Assembly (NCBI GenBank): GCA_000442125.1
Contig: KE546969.1
Span: 868,001-932,000 of the forward strand
DNA: 64,000 nt
Origin: Opeltia flavorubescens
Taxonomy: Eukaryota > Ascomycota > Lecanoromycetes > Teloschistales > Teloschistaceae
Reading direction: 5' to 3'
Shown here: positions 22,726 through 35,771 of the stretch, piece after piece
Layout of the letters: the number at the start of each line of letters is the position of its first letter
Position numbering within the stretch: position 1 is the stretch's first letter
Made by a program: the position numbers and the translations under genes
The notes under the pieces: model-generated
What the model was told of the DNA's origin: nothing
The model's input: only the letters and a program-made list of their open reading frames with translations
Database searches by the model: none

Positions 22726-23685
22726 TCATACCATCAATATTCCTTGAGACACTTTCACTGCTGAGCCAGATAATACAACTTCCTTGACAGATTTCCCACT
22801 GCCGTCTAGCTCAACCTTGACCCCGATCCTACTGTCTCGTCCCATCTCAATTCCCTGTTCAATAGCGAAATTGTACACCATGTCTGCTGAGCCTCTTTGT
22901 AATGCGAGGTATGCGCAAAGGGTCGATGCAGCGCTCCCTGTTGCCGGATCCTCGCCGCAAATTGGCTCGATCAGCCGGCTGCGAATACGTATCTGCTTTC
23001 TCTCTTCATCCTCTGAGGCTATAGCATAGAAGTATGGCGCCGTAAAGGATTCCCAACCATCGTCCCATCTGAGTGAATTACGATCAATGCCGGGGCCGCC
23101 AACAATCAGCTCAGCCAGGTCTTCAGTCCGTGGTACGTTGATGAGCACAAAAGTCATGCCCTTGACGATTGAGACGAGCGGGCACGACGGCTGGATGCTC
23201 GCTTTGGGCTTTTGTATGGATGGCTGGATATCTAGAATACTCTGCAATGGCACTGGCGTCTGATGGATGCGAACATCATGTGGGATGTTGGCCTCTGCTA
23301 CTCTAGTTTCTCTATCGAAGTGTGCGACGACAGGCCCAGCTTTTGCTTGAAGTGTGACGGGACTAGTGCAAGGTTCGACTTGGTCGTCCTCTTGACAGAG
23401 GTAGACCACGGTTCCAATGGTGGGGTGGCCGGCAAAGGGCAATTCTTCCGTGGTGGTGAAGATATCGTATCTTCGATTCGACGCGGTTTCTCCTGGTGAT
23501 GGTGGATGCAAAAAAACTGTCTCTGAATAATTAAATTCTCGGGCAATGCGTTGCTTTGCCTCTTGGCCCAGGTGGCTACCAAGTGGAACCTCGACAATAG
23601 CTAGGGGATTGCCACTAAAACGTTTGTTGGTGAACACATCGAGGGTCACAAAGCGCACAGTAGTCTCCGCCTGCGATTGAGCCAT
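22726..23685 (-). CDS. PhzF-family isomerase-like protein
   Basis: A single exon of 319 codons. The protein has the diaminopimelate-epimerase fold of the PhzF family: N-terminal FVTLDVFTNKRFSGNPLAIV, the catalytic Glu at about residue 55 in EFNYSETVFL, the central LPFAGHPTIGT, and the second-half loop CGEDPATGSA. PhzF in bacteria isomerises a phenazine precursor. Fungal homologues (YHI9-like) are common, mostly of unknown substrate, and do not imply phenazine synthesis. No biosynthetic neighbours are present, so it is probably a stand-alone cytosolic enzyme. The length is slightly above the bacterial 280-300. Confidence 0.93.
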   Translation of the reverse strand: MAQSQAETTVRFVTLDVFTNKRFSGNPLAIVEVPLGSHLGQEAKQRIAREFNYSETVFLHPPSPGETASNRRYDIFTTTEELPFAGHPTIGTVVYLCQEDDQVEPCTSPVTLQAKAGPVVAHFDRETRVAEANIPHDVRIHQTPVPLQSILDIQPSIQKPKASIQPSCPLVSIVKGMTFVLINVPRTEDLAELIVGGPGIDRNSLRWDDGWESFTAPYFYAIASEDEERKQIRIRSRLIEPICGEDPATGSAASTLCAYLALQRGSADMVYNFAIEQGIEMGRDSRIGVKVELDGSGKSVKEVVLSGSAVKVSQGILMV

Positions 23686-26183
23686 ACCATGTCAAGCCGC
23701 TTCTCCTTCCTGGAGCTCGAGGAAATTGCTCTATTTCAGCTGCTACTCTATGACGTAGTCTTAGTACTGATCAATATCTGTGTCTCAAGAGTGCAGCAGA
23801 TCCATAAATAACAGCTCCATGATCGCACACATCAAGTAAGATGAGTTGATCCGTCTAGAATGCTCTCAATAGACTCACTATATACGGATGATTCATATTT
23901 ATACAGAGGTCGCGAAACAGAGGGATTACATGATATGGCAATGATTTGCACGAAGACACTCAACCAGATTATACATCAGCCCGAGGTCTATAGATTTCGA
24001 TGAACATGCATTGATGCATTTCAGAGAGGGCTATAGGGTCCTACGTTATACTCCCGTTCAGGTATCCTTTCTAGGAAATTTTATCGTCGGTTGGCAAGCA
24101 AGGTGAAGTACACAGGCCATCATGATACTCCGCGAATGAAAATGTAGGCAGGATATATATTTAGAACCTAGCCTGATTCATATGGAGCACGTATGGTGTT
24201 CTTAGACTTCCGTCGCCAGTTTCACCAACACTATTAAACGCTCCTGACCCTTCTACGAGCCGTTGTGCATATTTACTCCTGTGCCCTTTTCTAGTGAAGT
24301 GTTTCGGAATTGCAAAGGAGAAGTGATTGAGGGTCCGAGAACATTGGCCTTTTGAGTAAATGGGTTTGATCCATGGCGTGCAACCCAAGCCATTGCAAGG
24401 GTCGCCCGCGTCGCTGAAGGCTGGCAGGGAATAGGCCGATGAGTTGATCAATTTATTAGCGAGGTACCTCTAGGGGAGCCTGGTCCATTTGAAGGAAACT
24501 AGGCGGGAATTCTTAGTGTTACCATGGTCCATAGGGAGAAAATCGAAACTGGCACTCCTTATTGAAGCGGGTATGCAAAGCATAAGTAGGGACCTTTTTC
24601 GCTGATTGCCCAGGGATTTCCCGCGCCAGATCGGACCAATACCGATCCTGATCTGCGACTATCTCAGAAAGCGGGAAGCCAAAGGGCCAAGACATATCGT
24701 CCAGGGATGGAAATCATGATTTTGCGGAAACGATCTTGTGTTCAATATCAATGATGAATGACTGCCTGAACACAGCCAATCCATGATTGATAGAGGACGA
24801 AAACGGGTAGCGCTCGGACAGACTTTCAAGTGTCCGAAAAGGGTACACGAGGAAATATTGACAAGCTTCCAGAACAAGGTGAGAGGCTCAAAATAAAGGC
24901 TTAAGTCACGCCATTCGCCGATTATGGAACATGGTACGCTCGAACCATGATCTGGATCGATGCACGCACCACGAGGCGTAGAGAAGAATATGGGCCAAGG
25001 GGCTGGCCGTTGCTATTTGGTTCCCTGGTCGAGTGGACGACGGCAATAAATCCGTTCGAAACAGATCAGGGTCACAGGACTGGAAGTGGGAGATAGTTGA
25101 AGCAGTGGTCGCAGGTCAGGTGGAAGGACAGGCGGCAGAGTCCCGATTTGCGCGGGGACGGGACGGGTTCGCTGGGTGGTTGCAGGCGGCCAGGCACGCG
25201 GAGTGGATGGTGAAGAATCGTGTTGAGAGACGGGACGGAAGAGAGAAAGTTGGACTTGAAGCACGCTTGCAGAAGCATGTGTAATATGCGGCAGTAGTCT
25301 GACATGCAGTCAATAGTATTGCATAGAGAAGCAGGTACTCGAGACTTCAATAGATGTTGCAAGACGTTTCCATTTGGACGATGCCATTCAACTGAGTGTC
25401 ATCGAAGAAGGCCGAGTATTCTGCATCTAATCCTTCCAACCACCATATCAAATCCATCGTATCAAGAACACACGGCATCCCATCCTATTAATCGAGCTGC
25501 TCATCCTCTCTTGCCGTCCAAATCCTGCTTATACAAGCTGCCTCGCTGCCTTCGGTCTTCCCCACGATCCGGTCCGAGAAGTGTCACCACCTACTGCTTT
25601 CAGCGACCGTCCCGTGCTCGTTGAACTCACAATATTATCTTGCTCTTCGCACTGGTTGCCACTGACGTCCTTTGCTGCAGACACATGAAACGATAAGTCA
25701 GTAGTATTTGGTCCATGTCTCATATTTCACTGACTGCTACTCCATCATAGTTCTAATATTGTAATCGCATCCACACCCATCCGGAAATACCACAACGGTC
25801 TTGCGCACCTTTTTCTCCCACACTTATTACAGGGTGAAATCTTTAATCAAGTCTCATGTCAATCGAATTTTGCTATTGAGGGGTGGGTGATGAAAAAGCA
25901 GGAGTGAAGTGTTGCATTACATCAACTACCATCGACGGGTTCCAAACAAGCAACCCAGTACAAGCAAAACCATATCCCACCTTTACCTCAGAATCTGCCA
26001 GAAATGCAGGCGCATTAATTCAGAGCTTTGCCTTGTATCCTTACACAACATGAGGCACTGATACAGTCATACTTTGATTACGCCGTTGCTGTTGCTTGCT
26101 GCGCATCGCTCTTCTGGTCTCCATCACTATCAGCGCTCCGCCTCGCTCACCATTAGTTCCAACCTGTGCTCCTGCTCTCCAAC
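23686..26183. other. Gene-poor region of 2.5 kb
   Basis: This separates the divergently transcribed PhzF-like gene and the uncharacterised gene that follows. Several frames of 60-106 codons occur on both strands, including one of 96 codons at 24161-24451 (minus), but none shows a motif I recognise. No terminal repeats, poly-A tail or transposase-like frame were seen. It may include long 5' leaders for both genes, a non-coding RNA, or decayed sequence. Confidence 0.4.
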
Positions 26184-27702
26184 ATGGCCATGTCTTCAGC
26201 TTCTCACAAAGAGGGTTCTGCTTTCCCTTGGATTCTCGAACACCTTTTGGCTTACCCTGGCACCTACGAAATACCCTTGCGAACCATGTATACACTCAAC
26301 TCCACACAACAAGCGCAGCATCACCCAAGGCAGTCATATCGTGCGGACCCGCCGTCGTTATCCAACTCGGTCGGCTCAAGTCCCGACAACTCTCCAGCGT
26401 CACCAGAATTCCCGCCTGAAATGCAGCATCGACTGCCACCTCACCTCGCAACCGACCATTTCAAGTCATGCCTCATGAACCATATCAGCCAACTGCCTTC
26501 CCAACCCTTTTCCCTTCCACCCGTCTTCATTACTTCATTCGTCCGCCGTTGCTTCACGGCTGATCTATGTCTTGTCGACTTTACGCAAGCGTTGACCGCT
26601 ATGGATTACTTGAAAGATCTAGAGAATCGAAGGAAACGAGAGGTCACGCTCGCCCTCCAACGACTTGGACTAGACAAGGACTCCATCGGACAATCGGACG
26701 AAGAGCTGAAGAAGAACCACCCAAAGATTGCAGAATGGGCGCAAGGGATGCAAGAGAAGGGAAAGAAGGTCGAGTCACTGTACACCCATGTGTATCTCGG
26801 CCTTCGACGATGGGTAATTATCTTTGACCTTCATTTCCTAGATGGCATAGCTCACGTATCTACCATAGACACTCATCAATGAGATGCGACTTGAACCCTT
26901 TAGCAAGGCCAACAGCATTGCTATGCTCAACACCCTGTACCCACCGACAAACTCAGTGCCCCCTACTCGCCAAGTGACCTCAAAAATCCTCGAGACACAA
27001 CGCAGCACATTCTTCCGCTACATCACGGCTGTTGAGAAGAACGGCAAACAAGTTCTCAAGAACCTCGAACTCCAAGGAAAGGGCCCCAATGACGAGAACG
27101 GTTGGACGGCAGTCCGCGAAAGTGTGGACAAATACCTTCGTACAGCCAATGGCGTTATCGAGGAATGCCTGGAGATAACCGGGCCTGACGCGCTCGATCC
27201 CAACAGCCAGGAGTATCGTCGCAGTGAGCGCCGCGCCGACTCTGGAGTCAGCTTTGGTGTCGGCGACCGCCCATCAACCAGTAGCAGCCGCGGCAGCCGA
27301 AGCAGTTCCACCACCAACAAGCCTCTACCTGTTTCTCCACTGACGGGATATCCGCCTCAACCCACCAACGCACCTCCCTCGCCCAAGAAGAAGGGCACTA
27401 CACTTGAGAAGATCGCGCGAGAGCTACGCAACCTACGAGCCAGAAGCGATCCAAATAAGAGCGCTATCATGGCAACCGAGGGAGAGAGACCCAAAGTCAA
27501 GAAAACCAAATCGACCAGCTCGCTCCGAGACGCGTCCCGTACCAAACACACCCGCATGGGAAGTGGCGATTGCGACCCCCGCGCTCGCACCTTCGACATC
27601 ATCGACGACGAGAAGCGGCAGCAGCTAATCCTCGAAGCACGGCGTCAAAAGGAGAACCGAGTCTTGGCACCTCCTATCACCGGAAGATCTGCTTACGAAT
27701 GA
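26184..27702 (+). CDS. Uncharacterised filamentous-fungal protein
   Basis: Two exons (26184-26813, 26869-27702) encode 487 residues; the join reads LGLRRW-TLINEMRLEPF. The ordered first two thirds begin with FPWILEHLLAYPGTYEIPLR and contain helices such as FTQALTAMDYLKDLENRRKR and LETQRSTFFRYITAVEKNG. The last third is Ser/Pro/Lys-rich with PSPKKKG, basic patches and TRMGSGDCDPRARTFDIID. The product looks like a conserved mould protein with a cytoplasmic helical domain, but I cannot name a family or function. The ATG at 26184 is chosen over one six codons upstream because MAMSSASHKEG is the more usual N-terminal style; this is weak evidence. Confidence 0.75.
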
Positions 27703-28315
27703 ATGGCAAGCATGACCCTTCTTGTATTACCGCATCAGACGAAGTATCGAATATTGTTCTTCATCATTTTCTCTGCCCATTCAATTTTTCCTTTTCTACT
27801 CGCACAGTCTTTTGTCAATCATGAAAATCTCATGTAGCATCAAGCTTCCTCATTCCAGCAAGGCGAAACGGAGGGGGGATCCGATATCGAAGCGAGCGCG
27901 TCAGGCGTTATTATCTGAACTGTTTTTTTCACTTACTGTATGCATGATGTTATGAGACAAGGTTTTGTTATTGTGACAGTTGATATGGAACCGTGGTCAT
28001 GAATGATTGATGGTGGCATTGTTTGTACCTTGTATCACTATACCAGATTTGCACATACGAATGTGTATGGAAGGAACCAAGGCTCATCAAACGGATAAGC
28101 AGGAAAAGAAAATGGAAGGAAGGGGAAAAGGAAAAATGGAAAATGGAAAGTAAAACTGGGTATGATGGTACTTAGTATGGTTTAGACGAGCAATGTCGGA
28201 ATGCATTATCAATACCTTTTATATCGATGACAAATACATACGTGAACGGTGGGCTGAAAAGTTACTGTTTTATAATGACATCCCACGCCTCGCCAATGCG
28301 ATATTGTACAATATG
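27703..28315. other. Convergent intergenic region
   Basis: 613 bp between facing stop codons. It includes a purine-rich tract (about 28095-28155, mainly G and A). No gene is recognised. It should hold both 3' untranslated regions. Confidence 0.45.
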
Positions 28316-31300
28316 TTACAGCTCATCCCTCGTCTTTTCCCTCTCTGGCCTCTCCACCCCCTCGCTGTCCTGTAGCCGCTTCTCCCCACCATTCCCATCA
28401 CCCTCCCTCGCCCTCCTCAGAACCGCCGCGATTTCCTCATCGTAAACTGTCCACTCAGGGACCTGCCTCCTCGCCCTATCCAGTTTGGGCTCCTTCGTCT
28501 GCGGATTATTGCAAAGATCAATCGTCCTCGCCACGGCCAAACTCTCATCACTGCACCATGTCTCACACCAGAGCCATTCCTGCGGCAAGCTATGAATGGG
28601 CAAAACATGCTGCATATGATTCGGCAGGTCCTGGTCGAGATTACTCAAGCTGTTGGGGTCGGCGGAGAGAGAATGGTACTGCTGTCGCAAACGATCGCCC
28701 GCAGCCATTTGGCGGAAGAGTTTGAGGTCGACGACGTAGAGAGCGGAGATGTGATAGGGGAGACCGCGGAGGAAGGATTTCCAGTAGCCTTGCTTCCAGA
28801 ACCGGAAGCCTTCCATTTCCGTCCTCGAGTCGCACATGGGGGTGAAGGCATAAGGGGCGCCATCGAGATCGTAGGTCACGAGGTCGTACATGTCCGTACG
28901 GACAATCTGGTCTGCGTCGACGAAAATGACCTTGTCGAGATTGAGGGGGAAAAGGACGTCTAAGAAGAGGATCTTATAGCCCCAGATCTCGCGCTGCTTT
29001 TCTTTTTGACCGCGCAGCCAATGCGGCCATTTGTAGGTGACGAGTGCGTAGGAGAACTTGTAGTGCTCGGCGAGGGCAGGAAGGGAGGCTTTGAAGCTGG
29101 GCGACAAGAATTGCTCGATGAACCAGAACTTGACACTACGATTGGTGTGGCGCATTACGCTGACCATCATGATGTTGAGCATGCGTTCGTAGAGGTGTCC
29201 GGAGGCTACGGAAAAGATGTTGATATCGGCTTGTGCATCGGGTTGAGGAGTAAGGCCGGTAGAGGAGATGATAGAGGAGGCAAATCTGGCGGCTTTGGAG
29301 AGATAATCCATAGCTTTGCCCGCAGTGCTGGGTTCTTCTAGGACATCATCTTCCTCCCTACCAGCTTGACGGGAAAGGCGAGGGTATAGTGTCTTTCCTT
29401 GAAAACTAACGAGTGCTATATCAGTGCTCTCGTCCCCTGGTTGAGGGCTGTAACCATTCTGGCCAGCACTGTCAATACGAAAGATCTGCGAGCTTCGTCC
29501 CGACTTGAGCTGGATTTTCCAGTAGCCTGGGTTGGCTTTGAACTGGAAGTAGCCGAGATTTGCCATGATGATTGTATCGGCGAAGTGAGGGTCTTTCTCG
29601 GTACCGAGGAGCAACTGAACTCCTCGTGGTGGTGGGCCGGTGGTGACATCTCGGGAATGGCCTTCAATGAGAATATTCTCCAACTCGTAGATTGCATCGA
29701 CATTGATGCCTTCTTTCAGTGCGTCAAGCTTGATGTTGTCAAGATCATGTACGGACTCCTTGGGTGCAACAAGCCATGCTGGAGGTACATCTAACGCAAG
29801 GTTTAAGAGCGCTTCTTTAGGTATACCTTCAAACGTAGCTTGCAGATCCCGACGAGCACCACCATCTGTGAAAGATGGGATGGCATCAAGAACATGGCGG
29901 TAGAATCTCTTGATAGGAAGCTCCTGCATCTGCTCTCGAGGGTTCAAGAATAGCCTCAAATAAACTCCACTCAATTCGGAGAGCACTTTCAGCATGGGAA
30001 TCCAGCGTTGGGCGATTTCGCTCGTGGGGTCAATCGAGGCAACTAGATGGATGGAGGCTGTATCTGCATCCCCGACGGAAATCATGGTATGATTCGAACT
30101 CCACTCGTCAAACTGTGCCATTCGCAACGGTGGGGCCGTTTCAAAGATCCCCTCTGGTAGATCAGAAGTTGTCGACAATGCAATGACTGACGAAATGATG
30201 GCTCCTGTTATTGCATTGTCTATCCTGTGTTCAAATCCCAAGCCTTGTAGAGCCGTCAGGGCAGGCTTCAATCTCTTATTCCGCTCAAAAGTGAGTAATT
30301 GAGTGAACTCGTTCTGCGTGAATTCCATTGCTGCTGGGAGTGGCCCCATTACTCGGCCATTGAGTATCAGACCGTTCTCACCGGGTCGAAGAGTAAGTGC
30401 GTCAATGAAAGGTCGAGCAGACTTCCAGAATGTTTCAGATGCTTCGATTTCCTCTTCCTCCAGCTGTAAATGAAGAGGCATATCTTGCTTGACGAGGATC
30501 TCCTTCAATGCCAAAATGGGTTTGGCCACATCTGCACTAATATCCCATCCTTCCTGCCTTACATGCTTGAAGAAGACAACAGACGGCTGGAAAGAAGCTC
30601 GTGCGATTGGGTTGTGGAGGAAAACGATCTCTATCTCTGGATTCTCTCGACTGAAGTCTACAGCCTCTCGGGCAAGGCTAGAGCCTTCATCGGAATCCAG
30701 GTCTGCGACGACGAACAACGTTGCTGGCAGATTCTGAGGGGAGTCTTCCGCCTTCCTTGGAATTCGAGGCAGAGTCCTGTAGATTGAGCCATGTTGCCTC
30801 ATGAGATCACCAACGCTAATGATCTGTATAGTACTCTCATCTTCGGGAATTATAAGGGCATTGCGATTGACCGCAGCAGTAGCCAAAAAAAGGTCCGCTA
30901 GCGATGTGTCCTCGGTGATTGTCTCCTCCAAAAGTTGACGTTGAATAGATCTTAAGTCCTGATCGACACGCGCACTCATAGCTTGAAGCCAGCCTTCGTT
31001 TCGAGGAATAGCCACACCGTTGATAAATAAGGGCGGAGCTTTAGAAGATGCCCCGAGTCGCCCAAGGTATTTTTTCCCTGCATCTATCCGACTGTGGAGC
31101 TCAGGCTCATCAAGCACCGCTTGCAATGAGAGGACATTTCGCTCTCTGCGGACTTTGCGATCCCGAATCGCTGATTCAAAATTGCCTTTGTGGATCCCCG
31201 TGATCCTCTTGCTCTGCAAACACTGGAAGGAAGCGTTAGTGACGAAATAAAGAATTCAAAAAGATGACATACTGCTTCTAAATATGTTAAGGCAACACTA

Positions 31301-33038
31301 AGACCATATGTATCCAACAGATGGTATACCACCTTGGCTTGTTCTTGACTGGCTGGTGTCGCCAAGGTCGGAACAATACCAAATCGGATCGGAACTTTAC
31401 GCTTCACAAAGGTTTGCAGAGATTCAACCAGTAGCTGCACATCCTTGATGTCTGTAAGATCGATTGGTATGACAGCATTGTGCACGTTGCGTCGGATGGA
31501 TGGTAGTTGCCCAGGAAAGGTCCGTTGAAGAAGCTACTACCCATTCAGCCGCGGTTGCCTTCATAGACTTTGACCCACTTACAGCGCTGGCATACGATGG
31601 CCAATCCTGATATCTCTTGTCCTTCTCGATGTCATTTAGCCAAATGACCACCTTTTCTCCTTCGAGAACGTCTCGATAATCGTAGCGTTGATCTTCACCA
31701 CCAATCTTGCTCTCCGCAATGCTGGGATGTGACAGGAGTTGGACAGCTTCGAGACCAGAAAATCCAACGTCACGCAAGCTATCGATCAAACTCCGTTCTC
31801 GCCGCATGCGCTCAAGTAATGCAAAAGCGTCCATTTGTCTCGCTTCAACCTGCATACCGTTCATCCAGATGACATTGTATCCGGCTGGCAGAATAAGCTC
31901 TCTGTTGTTGCGATGCTCAGCTAAAAATTCTGTAGACACGTTACGGCGCGAGATAGCAGAGGAATGCTTGGGGAAATCCTGAGAAACTTTGATTAAGGTG
32001 TCCAAGGGGTTATCGCTGTGCATGACAAAGCTCGCGGTCTTCAAGCCCAATCCAACCAGTTCTGAAGAAGATAGAGGCTTCAAGTCGGCAAGCTCGTCAG
32101 TTTCCAAGACTATCTCTTCTGGCTCTGGCTCTGTCGATTTTGAGATTTCCTGTTCTTCTTCACCTTTACGATCGTCAATGACGATGTAATCTGTTCGTTT
32201 CAATGCAAGCTCTACACCATAACCGTTCATGACCAAGCGCTGTCCCGCTGTAGAAGCTGCAGGTCTGTAACGGATGCGGTAGGAGGTTTGGCCATTCCGG
32301 ACTGTGGTGCTTACGGTCTGATGGAACTGGTTGAATAACGGAGAGGTAATATCAGCGTAAAGTATCGATGGAGGACCGGCCTGTCCTGAACCTTCGCTGA
32401 GGATTCGATCAAATGGCAATATCTCAAGCCCCCTGATGAAAATTTTTCAGCTGAGGCAAGGCTCTAGAGGGGATTCACCAACTTCAGATGCTCCACATCC
32501 TGCTGGGCTCGATCTAATGTGGGCGAGCAGTATTGTTTCCCACCAAAGTGTACCCATACAGGGCATGCTGCGTCCTGCGCAACCATCAACGAAGGTTCGA
32601 CGGAGGTCTCGTAATATTGGTAGTGTGCTTGGATCCGCGGGGCGGCCGAGTGTATCGATAGAGCGAATTGTAGAGACGAAAGAGCGTCTGGACTGGTGAT
32701 ATGTCCGTCATCCTGCACAAGCTGAAGAAAAGCTGAGTGTAGCTCTTGATCGGTGGTGCATTCCAAGAAACGCCCTTCGGCAATTCGGTCGAGCAGAGGG
32801 TAGTAGGAAGTTGAATTCTCTTCGGCAGCGGTTTCTCTGTGACAAGGAGATAAGTCAAGGTGCCTTCATAAGCTAGCTGCTCTGGGAGAGTAACCAACAA
32901 GAGTTCCACAAGATACGGGGCTGAATGAAAGGAAGCTTGCAGGGCGACATTGACTGCAGGCGCGGCTAGGGTAAAGCTCAAGCGAGTGAAAGTGAGAAAT
33001 ATGATGGCATTGAACAATGACTGCTGAACGAACGACAT
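28316..33038 (-). CDS. gpt1: UDP-glucose:glycoprotein glucosyltransferase (UGGT)
   Basis: Five exons (32899-33038, 32483-32836, 31583-32432, 31273-31533, 28316-31222) encode 1503 residues. The enzyme is the ER folding sensor that re-glucosylates N-glycans on misfolded glycoproteins for another calnexin cycle. A signal peptide ends near LAAPA; the long sensor region with thioredoxin-like domains starts VNVALQASFHSAPYLVELLE. The C-terminal GT24 catalytic domain, from about residue 1200, begins NIFSVASGHLYERMLNIMM. It carries the DxD motif in VIFVDADQIVRTDMYD, then GYWKSFLRGLPYHISALYVV and SNLDQDLPN. The protein ends in RDEL, an ER-retrieval signal. An intact DxD and full catalytic motifs argue for an active S. 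pombe Gpt1-type enzyme rather than a diverged Kre5. The donors of the first two introns are both GTTGGT. Confidence 0.96.
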
Positions 33039-33704
33039 TTTAATGGTGGCTGACACTGTTCTTACGGCTCCGAGCAATAATGATTAGCCCTCAGGAGACC
33101 AACTGGGACTGGCCAACACGAGGACCTTGGTGCTCGACCGAGCTTGCGTCTCCCAACTACAATGCATGGAATGTCTTGCTTGGAGTGCGGTGTAAGCTTG
33201 TCCGAATCATGGTAGATGGAAAGAACATACTTCCGTATCTATATTGCCAAGACTCATCGCTGGAGGCGCTTCTAGAGAACAGAAAAGCCACATAATCTAT
33301 TCACACGCACGAAGTAATCCTATACATATTCTCAAGGCAATTTCGCGAGCCATGTCTCTTCATATACATTCTTTTTGCTTTCAATTCACATTATCTTCAT
33401 CATCATCATATCGCTCCATTATGTCCAGATCAGCCGAATATCTAAGCCCTGAAATGAAGGTTCCTGTCTTGAAACTCCCGCTTTCTAGGTAATGCGCTCA
33501 AGTGACTGATCAAATGGGTATTCTGTACATTCAGGAAACATCCACGCCAAACATTCCATTCTTCGTTAGTGTCGTTGTTGTCTACTAGCCTTACTCCTTG
33601 ATTTGAAGCTGCCGAGATTTTTTTCCCAGAGGCTCCTTGTAAATTCCGTTTCGCTCACAAATCTAGAGCCCAACGTGGTCGGAAATGACATGATGTGATA
33701 AGAG
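33039..33704. other. Upstream region of UGGT; 3' flank of the CCCH gene
   Basis: 666 bp. Small plus-strand frames (for example 33080-33295) have no recognisable content. Confidence 0.45.
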
Positions 33705-35771
33705 TCATGTCCAGTACTCTTTGGCGACCTTTTCCACCTCGAGAGCTTGGTGCGTTCTCCCAGTCCCGATTGGCCCCAGTCTGGGCGATTGGCTTCTGTC
33801 AGGCCTCATTTCATTGTTTTGATGGTAACTCCAAGTACCTCCGCTACTTCTTTTCTTTTGGTTTTCTTCCTCTTCTACCTCCATTGAGAAAACGCCTTCG
33901 CCTTGCTCCTCGTCGATCCGGCGACTCGGCATGTTGCTTGCAGAAGAAGCACGGTCCAGACGAGCATTCCCGGTTGTGGATTGGTTCTGTATACGAGCCG
34001 AGTTTGGATGAAGGCTGTTAGAGCTGACAGGTTCCCCCATTCCTACGTCGTTCTTTGACGAGATACGCGTACGTGCCAGCTGTTGGGAGATCATGGACAT
34101 GGAAGACTGGCGAGAGGGGCTGGCAATATAAGGAGACGCGTCGCCTGATCTCGTTGGATTTGAAGCAGTTCGCAGACTCGTGCTTCGACCAAGTGGCATC
34201 GAAGAATGGCGCAAGGGAGAGCCAATATGCCCAAAAGCCGGGGCAGAGCTATTCTGGCTCTGTTGTTCGTCACGTCGCTGCTTGGCAAAGAAAGCGCTGA
34301 ACCGGGAAGGACTAGCATGACTCGGTGACCCAACATGGCTGGAGGGATCCGCCGGTGTGCCGCTGCCACTCAGGCTTTCTCGCGACGGTCGCTCATCTTG
34401 GTCGTTTCTCGACAGCCTTCGCATTCTCTCTTGCGGTGTCAAAAGGTCATGAAGACTGGTAGGTAGAAAATCCTCCTCGCCTCCAAACATGATGCCATCA
34501 TCCCAGTCCTCATTAGGTCGTGCCCTGGGGACACTTGCTGATATTACTGTTGGTTTTGTGATACGCTGTGAATATAGCGGACGCCGGCCGTAGACTTCTT
34601 CACCGGAACCCAGAGGAGACGACCCAAAATTCGATGCATTACCCCGCGATTCCTGGCCGAATACAGAGTTATGTAGATTGCGTAGAGTGTTAGAAGGAAT
34701 ACCGGCTTTCTTGGGAAGGGAGGCAGGGGGCGATTCGAGACCGAACTTTGAAGGGACAGACGCAGCGACCGGCCCATGCCTTGCTATGTACGATATTCCC
34801 TGACTATCAAATGATGCAGGCATTGGTGCATCCAGGGTACTGAGATGGTTTGCTGGCGATAGGGGGGCTTGGCCATCATCGCGGGGTGATCCGTATTTCG
34901 AACCTACGTGGGCGATCAGGCCATTGTCGATATGTCCGTTCATTTCATAGCCATTTGAAGGTATTGTAGGTGGTACGAGATATTCGTTATCTGGTAGATG
35001 AGGGAATTGCATGGCAAACGATGGTTGATCGCCGTGGGTCTGTTGTGCCAAAAGTGAGTTTGCAAGGGCGGAATCGGGGTGATACGTCTGCGGGTCTACC
35101 CTTCCTCCAAGGTTGAGAGGTCCGCCCATGATATTGTTCGGTCTATTCACACGTCTTCCATTTGGGAGGACGTGTGCTAGGGCGCATTTAGAGCCGAATT
35201 TGCAATTACCCTGCCAGACGTTAGCTTCAACTCGTATTCTGCCCAGTAGTCATGAATTGCCAGCAACGAAGGATCACATACTTTCGCAAAATACTTGCAG
35301 GGGGTGTCCACCGAGGACACATCGGTTGAATGGGAGAAGGGGCACGCTTTACCAGCTTGACATTGGCCTAGGCGGAAAAACTTGCATGGGACATGTGAGG
35401 TATCTATTGGCAGGATAAGCAGGAACCCATCTCCAAAACAGCTCAAAATGCTTACTTTTGGCATTAGGTGGGCTACGAGCTGCGTTAAAGGGTATCCCGC
35501 CCATGGCGAGAGGGTTCCTATGGGGTGCTTCTCCATTGGCTGCAAAAGCGATAGGAGCCTTTGGAACCGGCACACTGCTCTTGGTGTGTCCGTAGCCAGA
35601 GTTATTGGTGGCTTTGGGTTCGCTGGACTGTAGCTGTCCTGCTGGGCCAGTGGGAACACGAACGGAATGGTCATGCTGAGTAACGTTGGACATGAAGTGA
35701 TCTGGTGGTGACGTCGAGTAGAATGGCAGAGGCTCTAGCGGAGACTGTTGTGGCTGGAGAAAGGTCGTCAT
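33705..35771 (-). CDS. CCCH zinc-finger protein, probable RNA-binding regulator
   Basis: Three exons (35456-35771, 35282-35403, 33705-35210) give 647 residues. Two adjacent CCCH fingers are Cys112-x7-Cys120-x5-Cys126-x3-His130 and Cys141-x7-Cys149-x5-Cys155-x3-His159; the second is split by an intron after Lys146. The surroundings (VPCKFFRLGQCQAGKACPFS and NCKFGSKCALAHVLPNGRRV) match the fungal Lee1-like tandem-finger family, which binds RNA. The remaining 480 residues are disordered, Ser/Pro/Asn-rich, with conserved islands such as EDFLPTSLHDLLTPQERMRR and an acidic EVEEEE stretch. The C terminus, EVEKVAKEYWT, is typical of the family. Function in mRNA control is inferred from the fingers. 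Confidence 0.88.

Noticed and set aside
22726-23685. PhzF-like gene as part of a phenazine or other metabolite cluster
   Set aside because: No synthase, oxidase, transporter or regulator lies nearby; fungal PhzF-fold proteins are usually stand-alone.
24161-24451. 96-codon minus-strand frame in the gene-poor gap
   Set aside because: No motif, no splice partners and no family recognised; not supported as a gene, although a homology search would settle it.
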